A stretch of 64,000 bases of DNA from Kalmusia sp. IMI 367209. Taxonomy: Eukaryota; Ascomycota; Dothideomycetes; Pleosporales; Didymosphaeriaceae. Shown piece by piece: positions 1-12,300 of the stretch. The stretch covers positions 1,116,001-1,180,000 of the forward strand of contig JAPEUQ010000012.1 in the NCBI GenBank assembly GCA_027946365.1. The letters are read 5' to 3'. A model generated the notes under the pieces. The model worked only from the letters and a program-made list of their open reading frames with translations, searched no databases and was not told the origin of the DNA. The translations under genes and the position numbers were made by a program. Each line of letters begins with the position of its first letter. Position 1 is the stretch's first letter.

Positions 1-525
1 ATACTGCAGAGCGAGTCCCCAAGGGTCATTAATGTATCCAGTGATGGTCACCGCCTCGGCCCCATCCGGTTCACAGATCACAACTTTCAAAAGGGCAAGG
101 TGTATAACCAGTGGGAGGCCTACGGCCAATCCAAGTCTGCGAACATCCTGTTTACGCGTTCGCTCGCAGCCAAACTCGGGCCCAAGGGCCTGCGTTCGTA
201 TAGCTTGCATCCTGGAGTTCTCTTCGGCACGGCATTATCAGACGGGTTGGGTGAAGCCGACTTCGCAGACTTGAAGAGACTGGATAAAGAGTTGGGGGAG
301 CCGTTGGGCGAGGATGACGCGGTCTTTGATATTAAGACCGAGGACGAGATGGCGGCTACGCATGTCGTTGCTGCTTTTGATCCGCGGCTAGAGGGATTCG
401 ATGGGGCTTATTTGGAGGATGGAAACGTAAGTGCGAATGTGAGGCGTACGGCGGCGAGTTTGGGGGATGCAGAGAAACTTTGGGCGTTGAGTGAGAGCTT
501 GGTGGGGAAGAAATTTGAGTATTGA
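1..525 (+). CDS. Short-chain dehydrogenase/reductase, 3' part only
   Basis: This is the C-terminal part of a classical SDR oxidoreductase; the 5' end lies outside the window. It is open from base 1 in frame 1 and ends at a TGA at 523-525. The strand after the Rossmann core reads VINVSSDGH, which carries the catalytic serine region. About 30 residues later comes YGQSKSAN, the YxxxK active site with the usual serine and asparagine after it. The sequence SYSLHPGVLFGTAL is the post-active-site 'HPG' loop of fungal retinol-dehydrogenase or WWOX-like SDRs. Such enzymes are NAD(P)-dependent and often of unknown substrate. The tail (DGAYLEDGN, ending KKFEY) is typical of this subgroup. Family assignment is firm; the substrate cannot be told. 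Confidence 0.88.
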   Translation: MLQSESPRVINVSSDGHRLGPIRFTDHNFQKGKVYNQWEAYGQSKSANILFTRSLAAKLGPKGLRSYSLHPGVLFGTALSDGLGEADFADLKRLDKELGEPLGEDDAVFDIKTEDEMAATHVVAAFDPRLEGFDGAYLEDGNVSANVRRTAASLGDAEKLWALSESLVGKKFEY

Positions 526-805
526 ATTGTGTATGGAATACATGAGGAACCTAGCATAGGCGCAGGTAGCTAGCTATAGAGGCGTGGAAAAAATGAACTT
601 TTGCCGGTTTTCAAAATATTAGCAACGCCTGCACCTGAGGTATCTTGCTTCTCTTTGAACATGCTTCGACAACATGAGGCACGCAATACAACATCATACA
701 GTCTCCCAGATAAATCTCCAAATCAGACGTAGCTAGCCACGAAGGATCAAAATGCTGCATGCTGCTGATGAACCACGGGCAGCGCCTACGCTTCAGGTTG
801 CTCAC

Positions 806-2446
806 TCACTTCTCCTTAAACAAATGTATGTTCTCTTCCAAGAACCCATTCCTCGCTAGTTGACCTAGCCATGCTGCGATCGCAGGACCGTAGTCCCAGC
901 GACGCTGCTCTGCGCGGTCGTTCTCCTCTTGCACCTTGTCTAGCTCATCTTGATACGCCACCACCATGCGCCTCATCTTAGCTACCAGCTTGCGGTGCCG
1001 AATCAACAGCGCCTCCTCATCATCCTCGTCGATAGCGGCCTTGATACTACCAGGAATGAGGCTCGCCGCGCGTTGCTGCTCGCTAATATCGCCCAACCAG
1101 CTCGGACTCGGCGGCTCCCAGTCCTCCTCATCGAGGAGGGCCTTCCAGTCGGTGTTGAGCGCAGTGAGACGATTGTCAACATGCTTGATGGTGTTATCCG
1201 CCTCGCAGATCTGGTTGCGGAGTGGGACAATTGGGGACTGCGTGATGGCGAAGATGCCGTAGTCGTTGTCGCCAGCGGCAATGAGCTTGTTGATGCGGTC
1301 GCTAAGCGCGTCGAACCACATCTCACCTTGGTTCTTATTGTAGGTGCCCATGAGCGTGGGCTGCGTGTCCATGCCGTCGAGCTTCCAGACGTCGCCGTTG
1401 ACGGGCACGAAGGCGATGTAGTGGTGAGCGTGCTCTTCGAAGGCCTCGACGGAATCATCACTCTCTGTTGAGTTGCGGCGGCCCTCCTTCGATCTGGACT
1501 TAGATCTTATAAGACCAGCAGCCTTGGCCTTCGCAGCTCTAGCGGCTTTGGCAGCGACGTACTTGTCGTTCTCTAGCATGTCCATTTTCTTAGCAAAAGA
1601 ATTGTGGATCTTCTTGACGAAGTTCCAGCTTGCGAAGGTCTGGCCGCGGTGGACAGGCGTCATATCTTTGGTGAAGTCTTTAAACTGGCGCATGTGCTCG
1701 CCGATATCAATGTCGGGATCATCTACGTTGAGAAGCGTATGAATCATAGCGAGGGTCGCGCAGCTGTTCTGACCTGGCATTTGATTGGCGAACCAGACGT
1801 GTTTGGGGCACGTGTCCTCCTGCTTCTCGGTGTCGAATTGGCGGTGGCGGAAGAGCAAGACCAGACCGTAGATGGGGGGCTTGGTGATGAGGTCTTCGGG
1901 ATCCATCATGTGGAGCTCCTCAACAGCGGCGCCTTCGATGCCGATCTCACGCAGGATGACGGAAAAGTAGGCGGGTTCGGACTCGATCTCGCAGTAGCCC
2001 TGCCATTTGGCCTTATCGACGACAGTCGCTGGGACATGGGGAGGGCTCGGGAAGCGGGGGCTCTTGGGTTCTGAATCCTTGCTCTTTTTAGTGGCAGGCT
2101 CTTCGTACGGCCCAGCTAGGACTCGCTTCCTGATGCCTGGCGAAGTCTCGCGAGAGGAAATCGGGCCCTGATGATGCTCATAAACAGCGTCGATAGTAGA
2201 TGAGTCGTTCTGAGGCTGATCCTCCCTAGCAGTCTCCCTCTTCAGCTCGAAGTTGACTTGCTTTGGGCTACTGGAGCTGATTTCGATTGAGTCTTTGGTG
2301 ACGATAGAGGAGGACTTTGGATGATCATGACCGATAGAAGTGTCAGCCAGATTGGCGCTAGTTGGAACGATCTCGACCGGGCTGTCGATGGTGCCTCTAT
2401 TGGCGTCAGCCTGAGAGGGCTCTGTGTATGTGTCTTTAGACATCAT
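806..2446 (-). CDS. Ubiquitin carboxyl-terminal hydrolase, UCH family (UCHL5/BAP1-like)
   Basis: Single-exon gene of 546 residues. It is a cysteine protease of peptidase family C12 that removes ubiquitin from small adducts or chains. The catalytic set is visible: Gln222 in FANQMPGQNSCAT, Cys229 in the same motif, His342 in HHYIAFVPVNG and Asp357 in VWKLDGM. Residues 1-140 are a Ser/Thr/Pro-rich disordered leader unusual for the small UCHs. Between Cys and His lies a Lys/Ala/Arg-rich insert (about 296-330), at the position of the active-site crossover loop. The tail (about 480-546) is helical and charged and ends LEENIHLFKEK, like the C-terminal ULD-type extension of UCHL5. I use the first real ATG at 2446; upstream codons in frame are not ATG. 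The gene diverges from POM152. Proteasome or chromatin partners cannot be inferred. Confidence 0.88.
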   Translation of the reverse strand: MMSKDTYTEPSQADANRGTIDSPVEIVPTSANLADTSIGHDHPKSSSIVTKDSIEISSSSPKQVNFELKRETAREDQPQNDSSTIDAVYEHHQGPISSRETSPGIRKRVLAGPYEEPATKKSKDSEPKSPRFPSPPHVPATVVDKAKWQGYCEIESEPAYFSVILREIGIEGAAVEELHMMDPEDLITKPPIYGLVLLFRHRQFDTEKQEDTCPKHVWFANQMPGQNSCATLAMIHTLLNVDDPDIDIGEHMRQFKDFTKDMTPVHRGQTFASWNFVKKIHNSFAKKMDMLENDKYVAAKAARAAKAKAAGLIRSKSRSKEGRRNSTESDDSVEAFEEHAHHYIAFVPVNGDVWKLDGMDTQPTLMGTYNKNQGEMWFDALSDRINKLIAAGDNDYGIFAITQSPIVPLRNQICEADNTIKHVDNRLTALNTDWKALLDEEDWEPPSPSWLGDISEQQRAASLIPGSIKAAIDEDDEEALLIRHRKLVAKMRRMVVAYQDELDKVQEENDRAEQRRWDYGPAIAAWLGQLARNGFLEENIHLFKEK

Positions 2447-2972
2447 AGTTGGTGATTGATGGGTCAATATTGTCAATGGATAGATATTGGGGAGGAATTA
2501 GCGAATTGGTCTTATGTTTGACAGAAAGCAAACTTGGGATTCTGTCGAAGTCAAGTTGGAGGGTCGTTCGTGGGTCGAAGGAAAGAATGACGGAGGTGCA
2601 TATTGAACGAATGAAAGCTCGTTGGCCTATTGAGCTTATTGTGGGACAAGGACAATAGTTAGCGCGGCTCCGAGAGACGCAGCAATTGGGGAGTGAAAGG
2701 TGGTGGTGAAGTGAGAAGTGAAGATGAACGGTTGCGATCAGTAGAGCTTGTGAGGCTGGGGTGCGCAAGCGCTGATTGGCGGGCGACGGAACTATGACCT
2801 CGCGGCTCAGAGACGCGCCTAAGTTTTGTTTGAGAGCAAAGACAACCACAACAGCGCCACGCCCCGCACCCACCCGCTCTTCACGTTTCTTCCTGTACGC
2901 TCGCTTCCCTGTGTGCTGCTCATCACAACCTATGAGAGCATACAGCAGAGCATTCAGCTGCCACAGGGCGCC
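2447..2972. promoter_or_regulatory. Divergent promoter between the UCH gene and POM152
   Basis: The 526 bp between the two start codons must hold both promoters. I see pyrimidine-rich tracts near the POM152 start but no clear TATA box or named factor site. No further gene is supported here. Confidence 0.6.
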
Positions 2973-5900
2973 ATGAACGGCACACCGCGACCACGCCCCG
3001 GCGGGTTCCCCTCGACGCCGCAACCACCAGCGCGTTCACCCGGCGCACAAAGCCCTAGTACTCCATCCTCGACTCGTCGCCCGAACGTGAATGTGCCCTT
3101 GTCAGATGTACCGCGACCAGCACTCCAGACAACAGAGCAGTCAGGCCCTTGGATACCTGCGCATATCATCGATCCCGCGTCGCAGCGTCTCTACGTTTTC
3201 GCTATCTACGGTCTACTATGGGCGTGGAAACTCTACGATTTTTACAACTTGGCTATAGAAGAGGATGAATCTTTGCTATCATGTCTGCAGTGGTGCAGTA
3301 TGGACATGTTCTTCTTCATGTTGGGCGTGCCGCTGCTAGACATACCATGGCTGCAATGGAGCACTTCCACTTCCTTCCTGCTCTTTGTGGCGCACGCTGC
3401 TATCGATATCATGCTCATGCTCCGCATTGGAATCCCTGTGCAGGCTTGGTTCATATCCTTCGCCGGTCTCTTGTTCGACAGCGAGCTGGCCATCAGTGAG
3501 CGGAGCGTTAAACCGGGTCCAATCCTACACAATGCATCGTTGATTTTAGGAAAGCAGATCATCAATATTCTCCCTGAAGGGTATGTACAAATGTCATAGT
3601 GGAAGGAAAGATAAAGTACTGACTGTGTAGATCTGCCGTTTTGAACCCGGACAAGCAGTCCTTCTGCCTCAATTCCACCGTGACGTCTCTCGAGATCCCG
3701 ATCCTCATCAATCAAACTGAGCCCGTCGAACTGGATCTTGTCCGCATTGACTTCGACACCAACCAGAATGAGACTATTACAATCAGGAAAGGCGAGCTGA
3801 AAGGTTTGCTAAAAAAGGCACGTAAGTCTGCAAAGAGGACGGACCCAGATGACCCTCTCGTCCTTCGGTATCCAGTAAAGAAAACTGGCGTTTACCTACT
3901 TAAGAAGGTTGTCGACCAATCCAAGCTGGAAGTGCGCCCCAGAGCAACGAACGCCGTTGTCACCACATGTCCACAGGCCCGGGTGAAGCCAACTGGAGAA
4001 AGGCGCTGCCGGAATGACCTCTCCAATGTCGAGCTGGAGGTTGAGGGTGTACCACCGTTATATGTAAAGTACCGTTTGACCGTCGATCATCAGCCACGAG
4101 GGGGCTCCGAATTCCAGAATCTACAACCGAATGAGTTTATCTCTCCTCTGTCAAGGCACACATCCCAGGCCTTGGTTAAGAGCGGAAAGGAAGACCTCTC
4201 CTGGGCACGCTCACAAAAGGTCACGGTGCCATTAAACGAGACTTTGGCTACGGGTAATGGGTGGGAGTATGCTATTGAGGAGGTTCAGGATGGTCTAGGA
4301 AACTTTGTTAGCTTCGTTGGCAGCGATGATGAAGACCGCCCGAAGACCAAGGCTGCCGGCACGCATCAGGGTTTTGAGGTGCACGAACGCCCCAAGGTGT
4401 TTCTGGAAGGATGCAGTCCCCAAAATCCTATCCGAGTGGCGAAGGGCAATGTGAAGCCCTTGCCTCTCAAGTACGGGTCCTCCGGTAAAAGACGCGTCGA
4501 TGCTCCACATACGGTTGAATACCTCTTCACCCCTGAAGCGGACATCATTGCGGATGGATACCATAGTACCAACGCAGTGCTCAAAAAGCAGACCATGAGG
4601 ACGGCCAACGAAAAGGTACTCGTTTCAGTTGCTGGGCTTTACACCGTTAAGTCTGTCGCCACCGAATTTTGCGAAGGCGACGTGCTTGAACCGACCTCTT
4701 GTTTGCTGCAGAATCCTCCTGAACCTGAGCTATCCCTGACAAGTGAGGATATCTTTGATAAATGCCGCGGGAATCCTATCGGCCTACGTGTCGGCCTGGA
4801 TTTCATCGGTACTCCTCCGTTCCATGTCAAGTATACGGAGCACCAAAAAGGCCGTCGAGCGATCGTGCGCGATATACAAATTGGCTCGCTAAGAGGTACT
4901 ATTGACCTCACACCAGAAAGCGCAGGACATTATACGTACACGTTCAAATCGATCTCCGATGCAATCTACACTGATCGACCTCTGGACAATCTCAGCCTGC
5001 AACAGGATGTTAGACCTCCCGCCTCTGCCCAGCTCATCGAAGGCAACCGACCTAAACAGGCCTGCATTGATGATTATGCTGAGTTCGATGTACGACTTGT
5101 CGGCGATGGTCCCTTCAAGCTGGAATACGAAGTGGTGCACAACGGAAAGCGCAGCAGGCACACGGTGGATGTCGAAGAGCAGCACCATACCATCAAGACA
5201 CAGAAACTGACGAGCGGTGGGGAGTACACCATGGCTCTGATTAGTGTCACCGATAAAGCAGATTGCAAACATCTACTCAAAGATCAAGAAGCTAAGGTGC
5301 AGGTACGACACGAACGACCCAAAGCCTACTTTGGCCTCGTGGATGGTAAACAATCGATCATGGCCCTTGACGGCAGAAGCGTGGATCTTCCTCTTCGTCT
5401 TAGTGGAATCGGACCTTGGAACCTAGAATACGAAAACCTTGATACCACTCAAAAATCTAAGATTCACGTTTCAAACGCGAATGCTCCACTCGGTGTGACT
5501 GAGCAGGGTACATACCAGCTTCGGTCTGTACGCGATTCTGTGTGCCCTGGTTTCATCGAAGAGAAGGCCAGTACGTTCAATGTTGGCTGGATTGCGCGGC
5601 CACAGATCAACATTCCTGAGACTTCTTCTGTCATCTTTCAAGACAGTAAATACGTCAAGGATGCTGTCTGCGAAGGCGATGAGGATTCGTTCGAGGTAGC
5701 TTTATCAGGTATGGAGTGTCATCCTTACTCTTTGCATAGTGTACTGATCGCCTTCCAGGCAATGCTCCTTTCGAGATTTCTTACAGGCAGGAATACAGAG
5801 ACAAGGGCAGAACAGCTGCTCCTCGCGATAAGGATATCCGTGCCGTTAGCGGATTGACAACTGTCCGCGCTGACACCTCAAAGGCTGGCATATACGAATA

Positions 5901-6873
5901 TACGTTTGTAAAGCTCGCTGATAGTCGATATGACCATTCGAAGAAGCACTTCAAGCCACTCACTGTCCAACAAACTGTCAATCCGCGCCCTTCGGCACGC
6001 TTCGATACTCCTGGAAAGACCTACAGCTACTGCAGCCGCGAGTCCGACGGCGAAGAAGTGATCCCTATGACGCTTGAAGGCCAAGCCCCCTTCTACCTTG
6101 AAGTAGAAATAAAACAAGCAGGCGTTCCTAGGCCAGAGATCAGCACCCACCGCGACATCCGTACTAACAAATTCGATCTTAAGATCGAGCACCGCAAACT
6201 TCACCTTGGCGTCTCCTCCATCACCATCCGCAAAGTACGCGACGCACGCGGCTGCACCTTCAAACCCGCCCCTGGCGGTCCCCGTGTTCAGGTCAGCGTG
6301 CATGACGCGCCCACCGCGACCGCTCTCGAGGAGCGCGCAGACTTCTGCGTCGGCGACCGTATCTCATTCGGCCTTGGCGGCCAGGTCCCCTTTACTGTGT
6401 ACTACACGTTCAACGGCCAGGAACGCAAGGCTTCTAACTCGGCTACCACCTTCCGCCGTCTCGCCGAACTCCCGGGTACGTTCAAGCTCACCGGCCTCCG
6501 CGACTCAGCATCAGACTGTCTTGCGCCGCTCGACATTAGAAAACATATCCACCCCATCCCATCGGTCCGACTCTCTGGCGGTCAAGTCTCCTCAGTCGAT
6601 ATCCATGAGGGGGGTAACACGGACCTGCACTTCCAATTTGAGGGAACTCCTCCATTTGAGTTCACGTTTACGCGAAGTACGAATGCGTTGCGTGGGAAGA
6701 AGAGCCGCGTGTTGGAGATTAAGACAGAAATTAGTCACGAGAAGGAAATGTTTATCCCTGTGCAGGAGGAGGGTACGTACGAAGTGGTCAGCATCAAGGA
6801 TCGGTGGTGTGCGTTTGCGAAACAGGTTGAAGGCGTGGAAGGGAGGGGTGGGCAAAAGTTGTTGCAGTATTGA
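2973..6873 (+). CDS. POM152: Nuclear pore membrane protein Pom152
   Basis: Transmembrane nucleoporin that forms the membrane ring of the nuclear pore. Three exons: 2973-3580, 3631-5708 and 5759-6873, giving 1266 residues, in the family range. Both introns are 50 bp with GTATGT/GTATGG donors, and both joins keep frame (NILPEG-SAVLNPDK; FEVALSG-NAPFE). The first 70 residues are a Pro/Ser-rich nuclear or cytosolic tail. Hydrophobic segments follow at about 73-92, 108-127, 134-151 and 156-168. The rest is a series of Ig-like repeats with recurring 'PP(F/L).(V/L)(K/E)Y' strands, for example GTPPFHVKYT and GDGPFKLEYE, which lie in the lumen. ATG 2973 has a good context (GCC before ATG). An earlier in-frame start codon is absent. 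Confidence 0.95.
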
Positions 6874-7446
6874 GCAGCTTGTTCTTTGATTCACATGGGG
6901 TAGAGTGAGCGATGGAGGGAATGATTGTGTACTTGAGCATTTGTCGGCGTTCTTGAGATGGATGGCTAGGTATTGATTATTCCTTATTCTCTTTTTCTGC
7001 ACTTTGCCTCTGAGCTTTGGGGGAGTGGGCATGTGCTGGGTGCATGACGGGGAGTGGGGCGGTGAAGCATGTAGCATGTAATGTCACTTGGTATACCCGT
7101 TCAGCAAACAAATCCATTACCCACAGTGGGTGAAGTAATGCATTAGACTTTTGCACCTGGGATTTCCCTAGACAATCAGCGACTGTAAAGTATAGCGTAG
7201 GGTAACAAGCCTTACGATATAGCAGTCGCTACAATATTTAAGGTGCATTGTCCAGGGTTTCGCACACCTACTGTCCTAGTAGTAAGAGATTCTCGCCATA
7301 ACACGCAGCGAATGTGGGTATCTGTATCGTCCAATCACTCCTCCAGAACCAGTTTTCAGCCCCAAAATCGCATTGTGAACCTAGTCACTGCAAGAAGCAG
7401 CACAATGCAGTCTTGACTCAAGCGCATTTCACACATGAACGTCATC
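6874..7446. other. Convergent intergenic region
   Basis: 573 bp between the 3' ends of POM152 and the F-box gene. No gene is seen. Around 7115-7140 there is an imperfect inverted repeat (CATTAC...GTAATG with an inner CCAC/GTGG stem) followed by the 10-bp palindrome TAATGCATTA at 7136-7145. These may only be chance structures in a 3' flank. Confidence 0.5.
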
Positions 7447-9335
7447 TCAATTATCAGGATACTCGTCCCGGACATTACTCACAAAAATGCCCTCTTTATC
7501 GTCCCAGCGCTTAAAGTGACGCCCAGCCAACTTGAGCAGTGCCTCTGAGGGTTCGGTGCCAGGTTCGCATGGTGAGATGTTCTCCTCTGCGACGTAGCGG
7601 ACGGATTTATCGCAGCCCCTGCATAAGAAGATGCATTAGTACGAACCCTTACTAGACAACGGCATGGAGAAGTGTATTTAAAGAGAGAGAAAGCGGTATG
7701 AATGACTTACAGGACGTGGTAGAACGATTGTTGCCGGCCGCCAGGCAGGCGATCTACACCCATATTCTGGATCCACTCTTCTTCTGCGCCGCACGAGGTG
7801 TCCCACCCTGTTACAACACCCTCATAATGGTACCGCTTGTGCCTGAACAACTGGCCTATTTTAAATGACACGTGCGTGTGCTGATCGCGCCGGTTCTCAT
7901 CCTTGAACTTGGGCATACTATCAATACGACGCATTGATGCGACGAACGACATCAATCTTTCGCCCTCGGGCTGATTGATGAACATAGGGATAACGTAGCG
8001 CTCTAGTAGTGAGACATCCCAGGGGTAGTGCGTCTGAAAATGTTCAAGCAGGTAGGGCAAATATTGTCTGCGGCGATTCGTGACGCTAGAGTGCGGAAAC
8101 GCTGAATCGCCTTGTGGGCCTAGTATGAGCATTGCCCAGATGGTGGCGTAGAAGGAATTGTCCATGTCCGGGTATGCGTTCAGCCATGTGGAGGATATAC
8201 CGTAAACGTCTGCTTCCGCTTGGCGGATTGTTTGCACAGAATTCATGATGTTACGCGCAGTGCGGAGAACCATCTCGCGTGTATTTGTGTAGGAGAGGAA
8301 ACCCTCGTGCTCTGAAGTTGGGACGCCCATTTCGCGGAGAACGCGCTGGAGGTCATTTGCGCGGACTTCATCCGACGAGCGGAATGGGTCGAGGTACATG
8401 TAGTCGAGGTCTTCGGAGCTGGTGGGTTTGTAGGTGCCGTCGAGGGTATAGTCTTTTGGTGCATATACCAGACAGTAGACGTGAAAAAGGAAGCCACAAG
8501 GACGAGCGTCAAGACCTACGCGTCGCGCGAGGGCGCAGTAAATAGCGACAGATATAAGAGGAAGCGAGTCGTGAGTTTCGGAGCGTAGAACAAGGCCGAT
8601 GAACGAGTTGCGCAGTGCGCGATATGAGGACTCAGCTACGCCACGATAGCCCTCTTCGTGCAGGAATGATGCCAACGTCGAAGCTTTCATCCTAGCGCTC
8701 ATGGTGTGAAATTCCGGATGCCGTTGTACGATGCCATTTGCCAATTCTTCCAAATCATTCGTGACCGTCCCAAAATCCACATCCTCACCCGTCCGCGTAA
8801 ACACATCGTACGCTCCCAACGCCTGCTCAATCGGAACATCTACACCCCTGCTTAGGTCCTTCCACACGTCGACCGCCATCTCCCTCTGCACCCTCTCCAG
8901 TATTGCATTCGCATAATACCTTCTCGCCAAGACATCCTCTTTCGCATCGTCACACGCACACTCCTTCAGCAGTACCTCTTTAACATCATACCCAAAGTCC
9001 GCAATTTCATCAATATACCGTATGCGATTCTGCTGACTCCCCAACACTCGGTCCAGCAACCGCAATGTCTCACTTTCGATCCTTACACGCCGGATGAAGA
9101 CCGAGCGCCAGTCCACATCGGAGAGCGGACCGGCGAATTTGGCGGCAATGTCATGCTGCGGGGCCCACGACTTGAAGCGCGTCTGGCAGAAATGGCGCCA
9201 TATGAGGGGCGCATCAGCGGCGAGTTTTTTTACGAAGCGACAGGTCTGTGAGACAGATATGAGCGACGAGGGGTCGAGGTGTAGGAAGATTGCCTCCAGG
9301 ATCTCTGTCGGTAGCTTGGTAAAGGTGGGCGCCAT
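7447..9335 (-). CDS. F-box protein with transglutaminase-like and YccV-like domains (FBXO21-like)
   Basis: Probable substrate receptor of an SCF ubiquitin ligase. Residues 4-50 form an F-box (LPTEILEAIFLHLDPSSLIS). About 130-325 match the SirB1/transglutaminase-like core seen in FBXO21 (LPLISVAIYCALARRVGLDA). The C-terminus from about 487 is a hemimethylated-DNA-binding YccV-like domain (KIGQLFRHKRYHYEGVVTGW). The main exon 7711-9335 runs into an early stop only because it reads through a donor (GTAAGT at 7710). A 92-bp intron (7619-7710, acceptor TTATGCAG) joins exon 2 (7447-7618), which supplies VRYVAEENI, LLKLAGRHFKRWD and VSNVRDEYPDN, the expected end of the domain. The spliced product is 598 residues. 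Domain order matches animal FBXO21. The target is unknown. Confidence 0.9.
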
Positions 9336-12300
9336 GGTGGGATGCGATGGTGGGGCTGATCGAATCGATGTGATTCTTCGTTAGGTGAAGAGGCTCGCTG
9401 TGTCGATCAAATGGGCTTTGGGAGCATAGAGTATTCATGCCGCTACGTCGCGGCTGCGTAGATCTGTAACTACGCATGTCGTCAACGGTCTATGAGCATG
9501 ACGTTGATTCATTCGGGCTTGCTGAGTAAGCTACCTCGGCGCTGAGATCTCCGAATACTGCACGAGAAAATACATCTTCAAATAACCTTCACGTTGATGT
9601 AACAAATATAGAAATGTCCCAATCAGTATGAATTTTCATTTATCCAGGAGTACGAATTGACCCTAGATATGCACTACGCATCTTCCTCTGGTGAACGCCG
9701 GGGAGGGATCGGAAAAGGGCTTGTGCTGGGTGAGAGGCGACGGTGCGCACTCTGACTTGCGTACGAACCGATATATAGCTTATCATCTTGTCAAAGGATA
9801 TGTTTCATCAAAACGTGGCGCACCTGTGGCATCTTCAGGATCTATCTTCAACTTTTGGTCAGGGTACAGTGAAACGTTAGATCAACCTGGATCGTCAAAA
9901 ACGAAAACTGGTCGTTGCTGAAAAAGAGCATCGCTGAATCGTTATCCAAACATCGCCGTCACGGCATGCATTTCCAACCGACATCGCTCGTTCAAACTTC
10001 GTCTCACTATCCCCGCTTCAAGAGCTGCTGAGCCCTTGCGAGTTTGACCGCAACACCGAATGAGGACAGATGTCCCTATGTCTTATCGAACTCCCGCTGC
10101 TATCGTTGTTGCCGTTCCTCTAGGGGTTGACAAGTCCTCGTGCCCAGAAGAGAACACTGCTTATCTTGTCCATCGCTTCATATGTCTCGAGGAGTTCCCT
10201 CATTCAGCCTTTATCCACCAGCTCTTTTTACCTTTCACTCCTCGAAGATGTTCGTAGCGGAGACGGACGATGCTAGGAAGGATACCTCTCGGTGCTCTTG
10301 AAAGAACTTTGAGGCTGCCGCTATCGTTTTCTCACGAATGTGTTGTTCACCTTCGCATGATGGGAAAACTGGTGTATAAGGATGCGTGATCGCAGGTCGT
10401 TCCTCCGGGATCGATGGAAGTCCTCCATAGTATCCGGATGGAATAGGACTGTCTGATTGAGGGGCGATTGAATAAATGCTAGTTCGCGCTTTACCTGCCA
10501 TAGTTCGTAGATAGTTCTGTTGAACATAAGTACATGCACATATGCTTGCTTTAGCAAGATTGTCATCGGCTCAAAGATACCTGGAATTTCTGGGAAATCA
10601 TCCAAGAAGTTCATACCCTGAGCTCCAACGTTCTCTGCTCTGTTTGTGGCGTTCGACGACTTATTCGCGTTCAGGCTTAGACGTTTTACTCCCGATAGCA
10701 AGTTGTCGAAAAGATTGGTCATTGCCTCCAGCGGTGACTTTTGCCCACTCCACACATCCATTGGAGAGGAAATGATATTCAATCAGCGCTTTAAGTCTCG
10801 CCATGGCCTTGCTGGTGTGACATTCAATCTGTTAAAAGGAGGCAGCAGCTAGTGTGTCGCGAATCTCTCCGCCGGAATCACTCCGCGGTTCTCGATGCAC
10901 TATCCGCCGCAGTAGTGCTCCTCAACGCAGTCGACCTTGCCAGCTCTGCCTGCCTGGACAGTATGAATGGCATACACTAACGTATCGGATCGTATCTCTC
11001 CAATGTCCAGGTTCCAGGGAAGAGGCGCCATCTTGCGGTATGTCGACTTGGTGGTTGAGAAAAGTGTGTAAGGGACTATGTTAACCCAAGGAAGCTGGCG
11101 GAAAAGTAGCTCGCAACCGTGCGTTTGAGAACGCTTCTCTATCTCTGCCTTTTGGGCGGTGTTTAGGAAGTGCACCACTAGAACCTCGATCAAGAAGCGC
11201 TACCAAGCCATTACGGCCAAAATGAAGGGCTAAGAAGCCGGTACGGAGCCTCCTTGAAGAATCCGGCAAATACATATACTTACTATCGCTGTCTGCAGAA
11301 ATCGCGCTAGTAGCTGGACAAGTGGCGAGTCTACGAAGTGCAGGGGAGAAGGCGAGAAGAGAGGTAGTGCGTCGATATCACATAGTAAACACGGCAAATC
11401 CAGATTGCCAAAAATACGTAGAAGAAGGAAAGAGCGGTATTTCGAGCGAGTGAAAGAATTTGGCTGAGCAATCAGGCTGATGGCATGACACTTCACAGAC
11501 ACAGCAGTAGATACAAGCTGGTAAGCGCGAAGATAGATCACATAACATCAAGTTGCTCGAAATTGTATGATGTATCAATAGATAGACTCTCGACTCTCTT
11601 TCGAACCTCGAAGCGTTCACTTAATGCCGAAAGAGCCTCTGCCCACCTCTGCCGTCTGCTGGAATTAACTTTCTGCCTGGACATCCTATGATCTTTCTAG
11701 GGTGTAACAATGACCATCCCGTACATACATCCAATATGAGAGGGCGTTTAACACTAAGCACGCTTGTGAAAATATAGCGTAGGAACATTGTGTGACAAGT
11801 GCCTTTTGTGGTTAAGCCGATATAAAAGCTTGTCCGCTACGTCTCTACAGCAAGGCATGCTACTAGCAGTCCAACTTTGTACGAAGCGCGCTAACACAGT
11901 GGTCTTTGATAGTAAAGCAGGATCTGTATGCATATCATATCGAGCCACTTGTCAAGCCGATAGTACCTACCTGCTCGAAGGCGCTCAACGTAGTCATACT
12001 CATATAGAGTCAATCAAAGATAACTTCACGAAATATCAAGCCCGATGGGCCACCTTGGAGAAGCATTGGTTAAGGTTTCGTTCATAGCTCGCTATAAGCT
12101 GAGTGGTATTTATAATGTATCTTTTGCTTCTTTAATGATCGCATTAATAAGTAGCAAAAGAGGAAGATAGCGCAAAAGAGCACCGGGCGATAAAAAAGTT
12201 GTATGAGGGCAGATGGCACTACACTTCATTACAAGTACTATGGTTAGTTCGAGGAATAATACATTTTCATATATTCTACTTTGTTATGACGTAGTGCTTA

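Noticed and set aside
950..1471. 173-codon plus-strand open frame
   Set aside because: Lies antisense to the UCH catalytic domain, which has clear family motifs; no resemblance to any protein.
6206..6889. 227-codon plus-strand open frame
   Set aside because: Overlaps POM152 exon 3 in another frame; Arg/Ser/Leu-rich shadow of the real gene.
11788..12087. 99-codon plus-strand open frame
   Set aside because: No recognisable motif and no supporting context; expected by chance in 3.8 kb.
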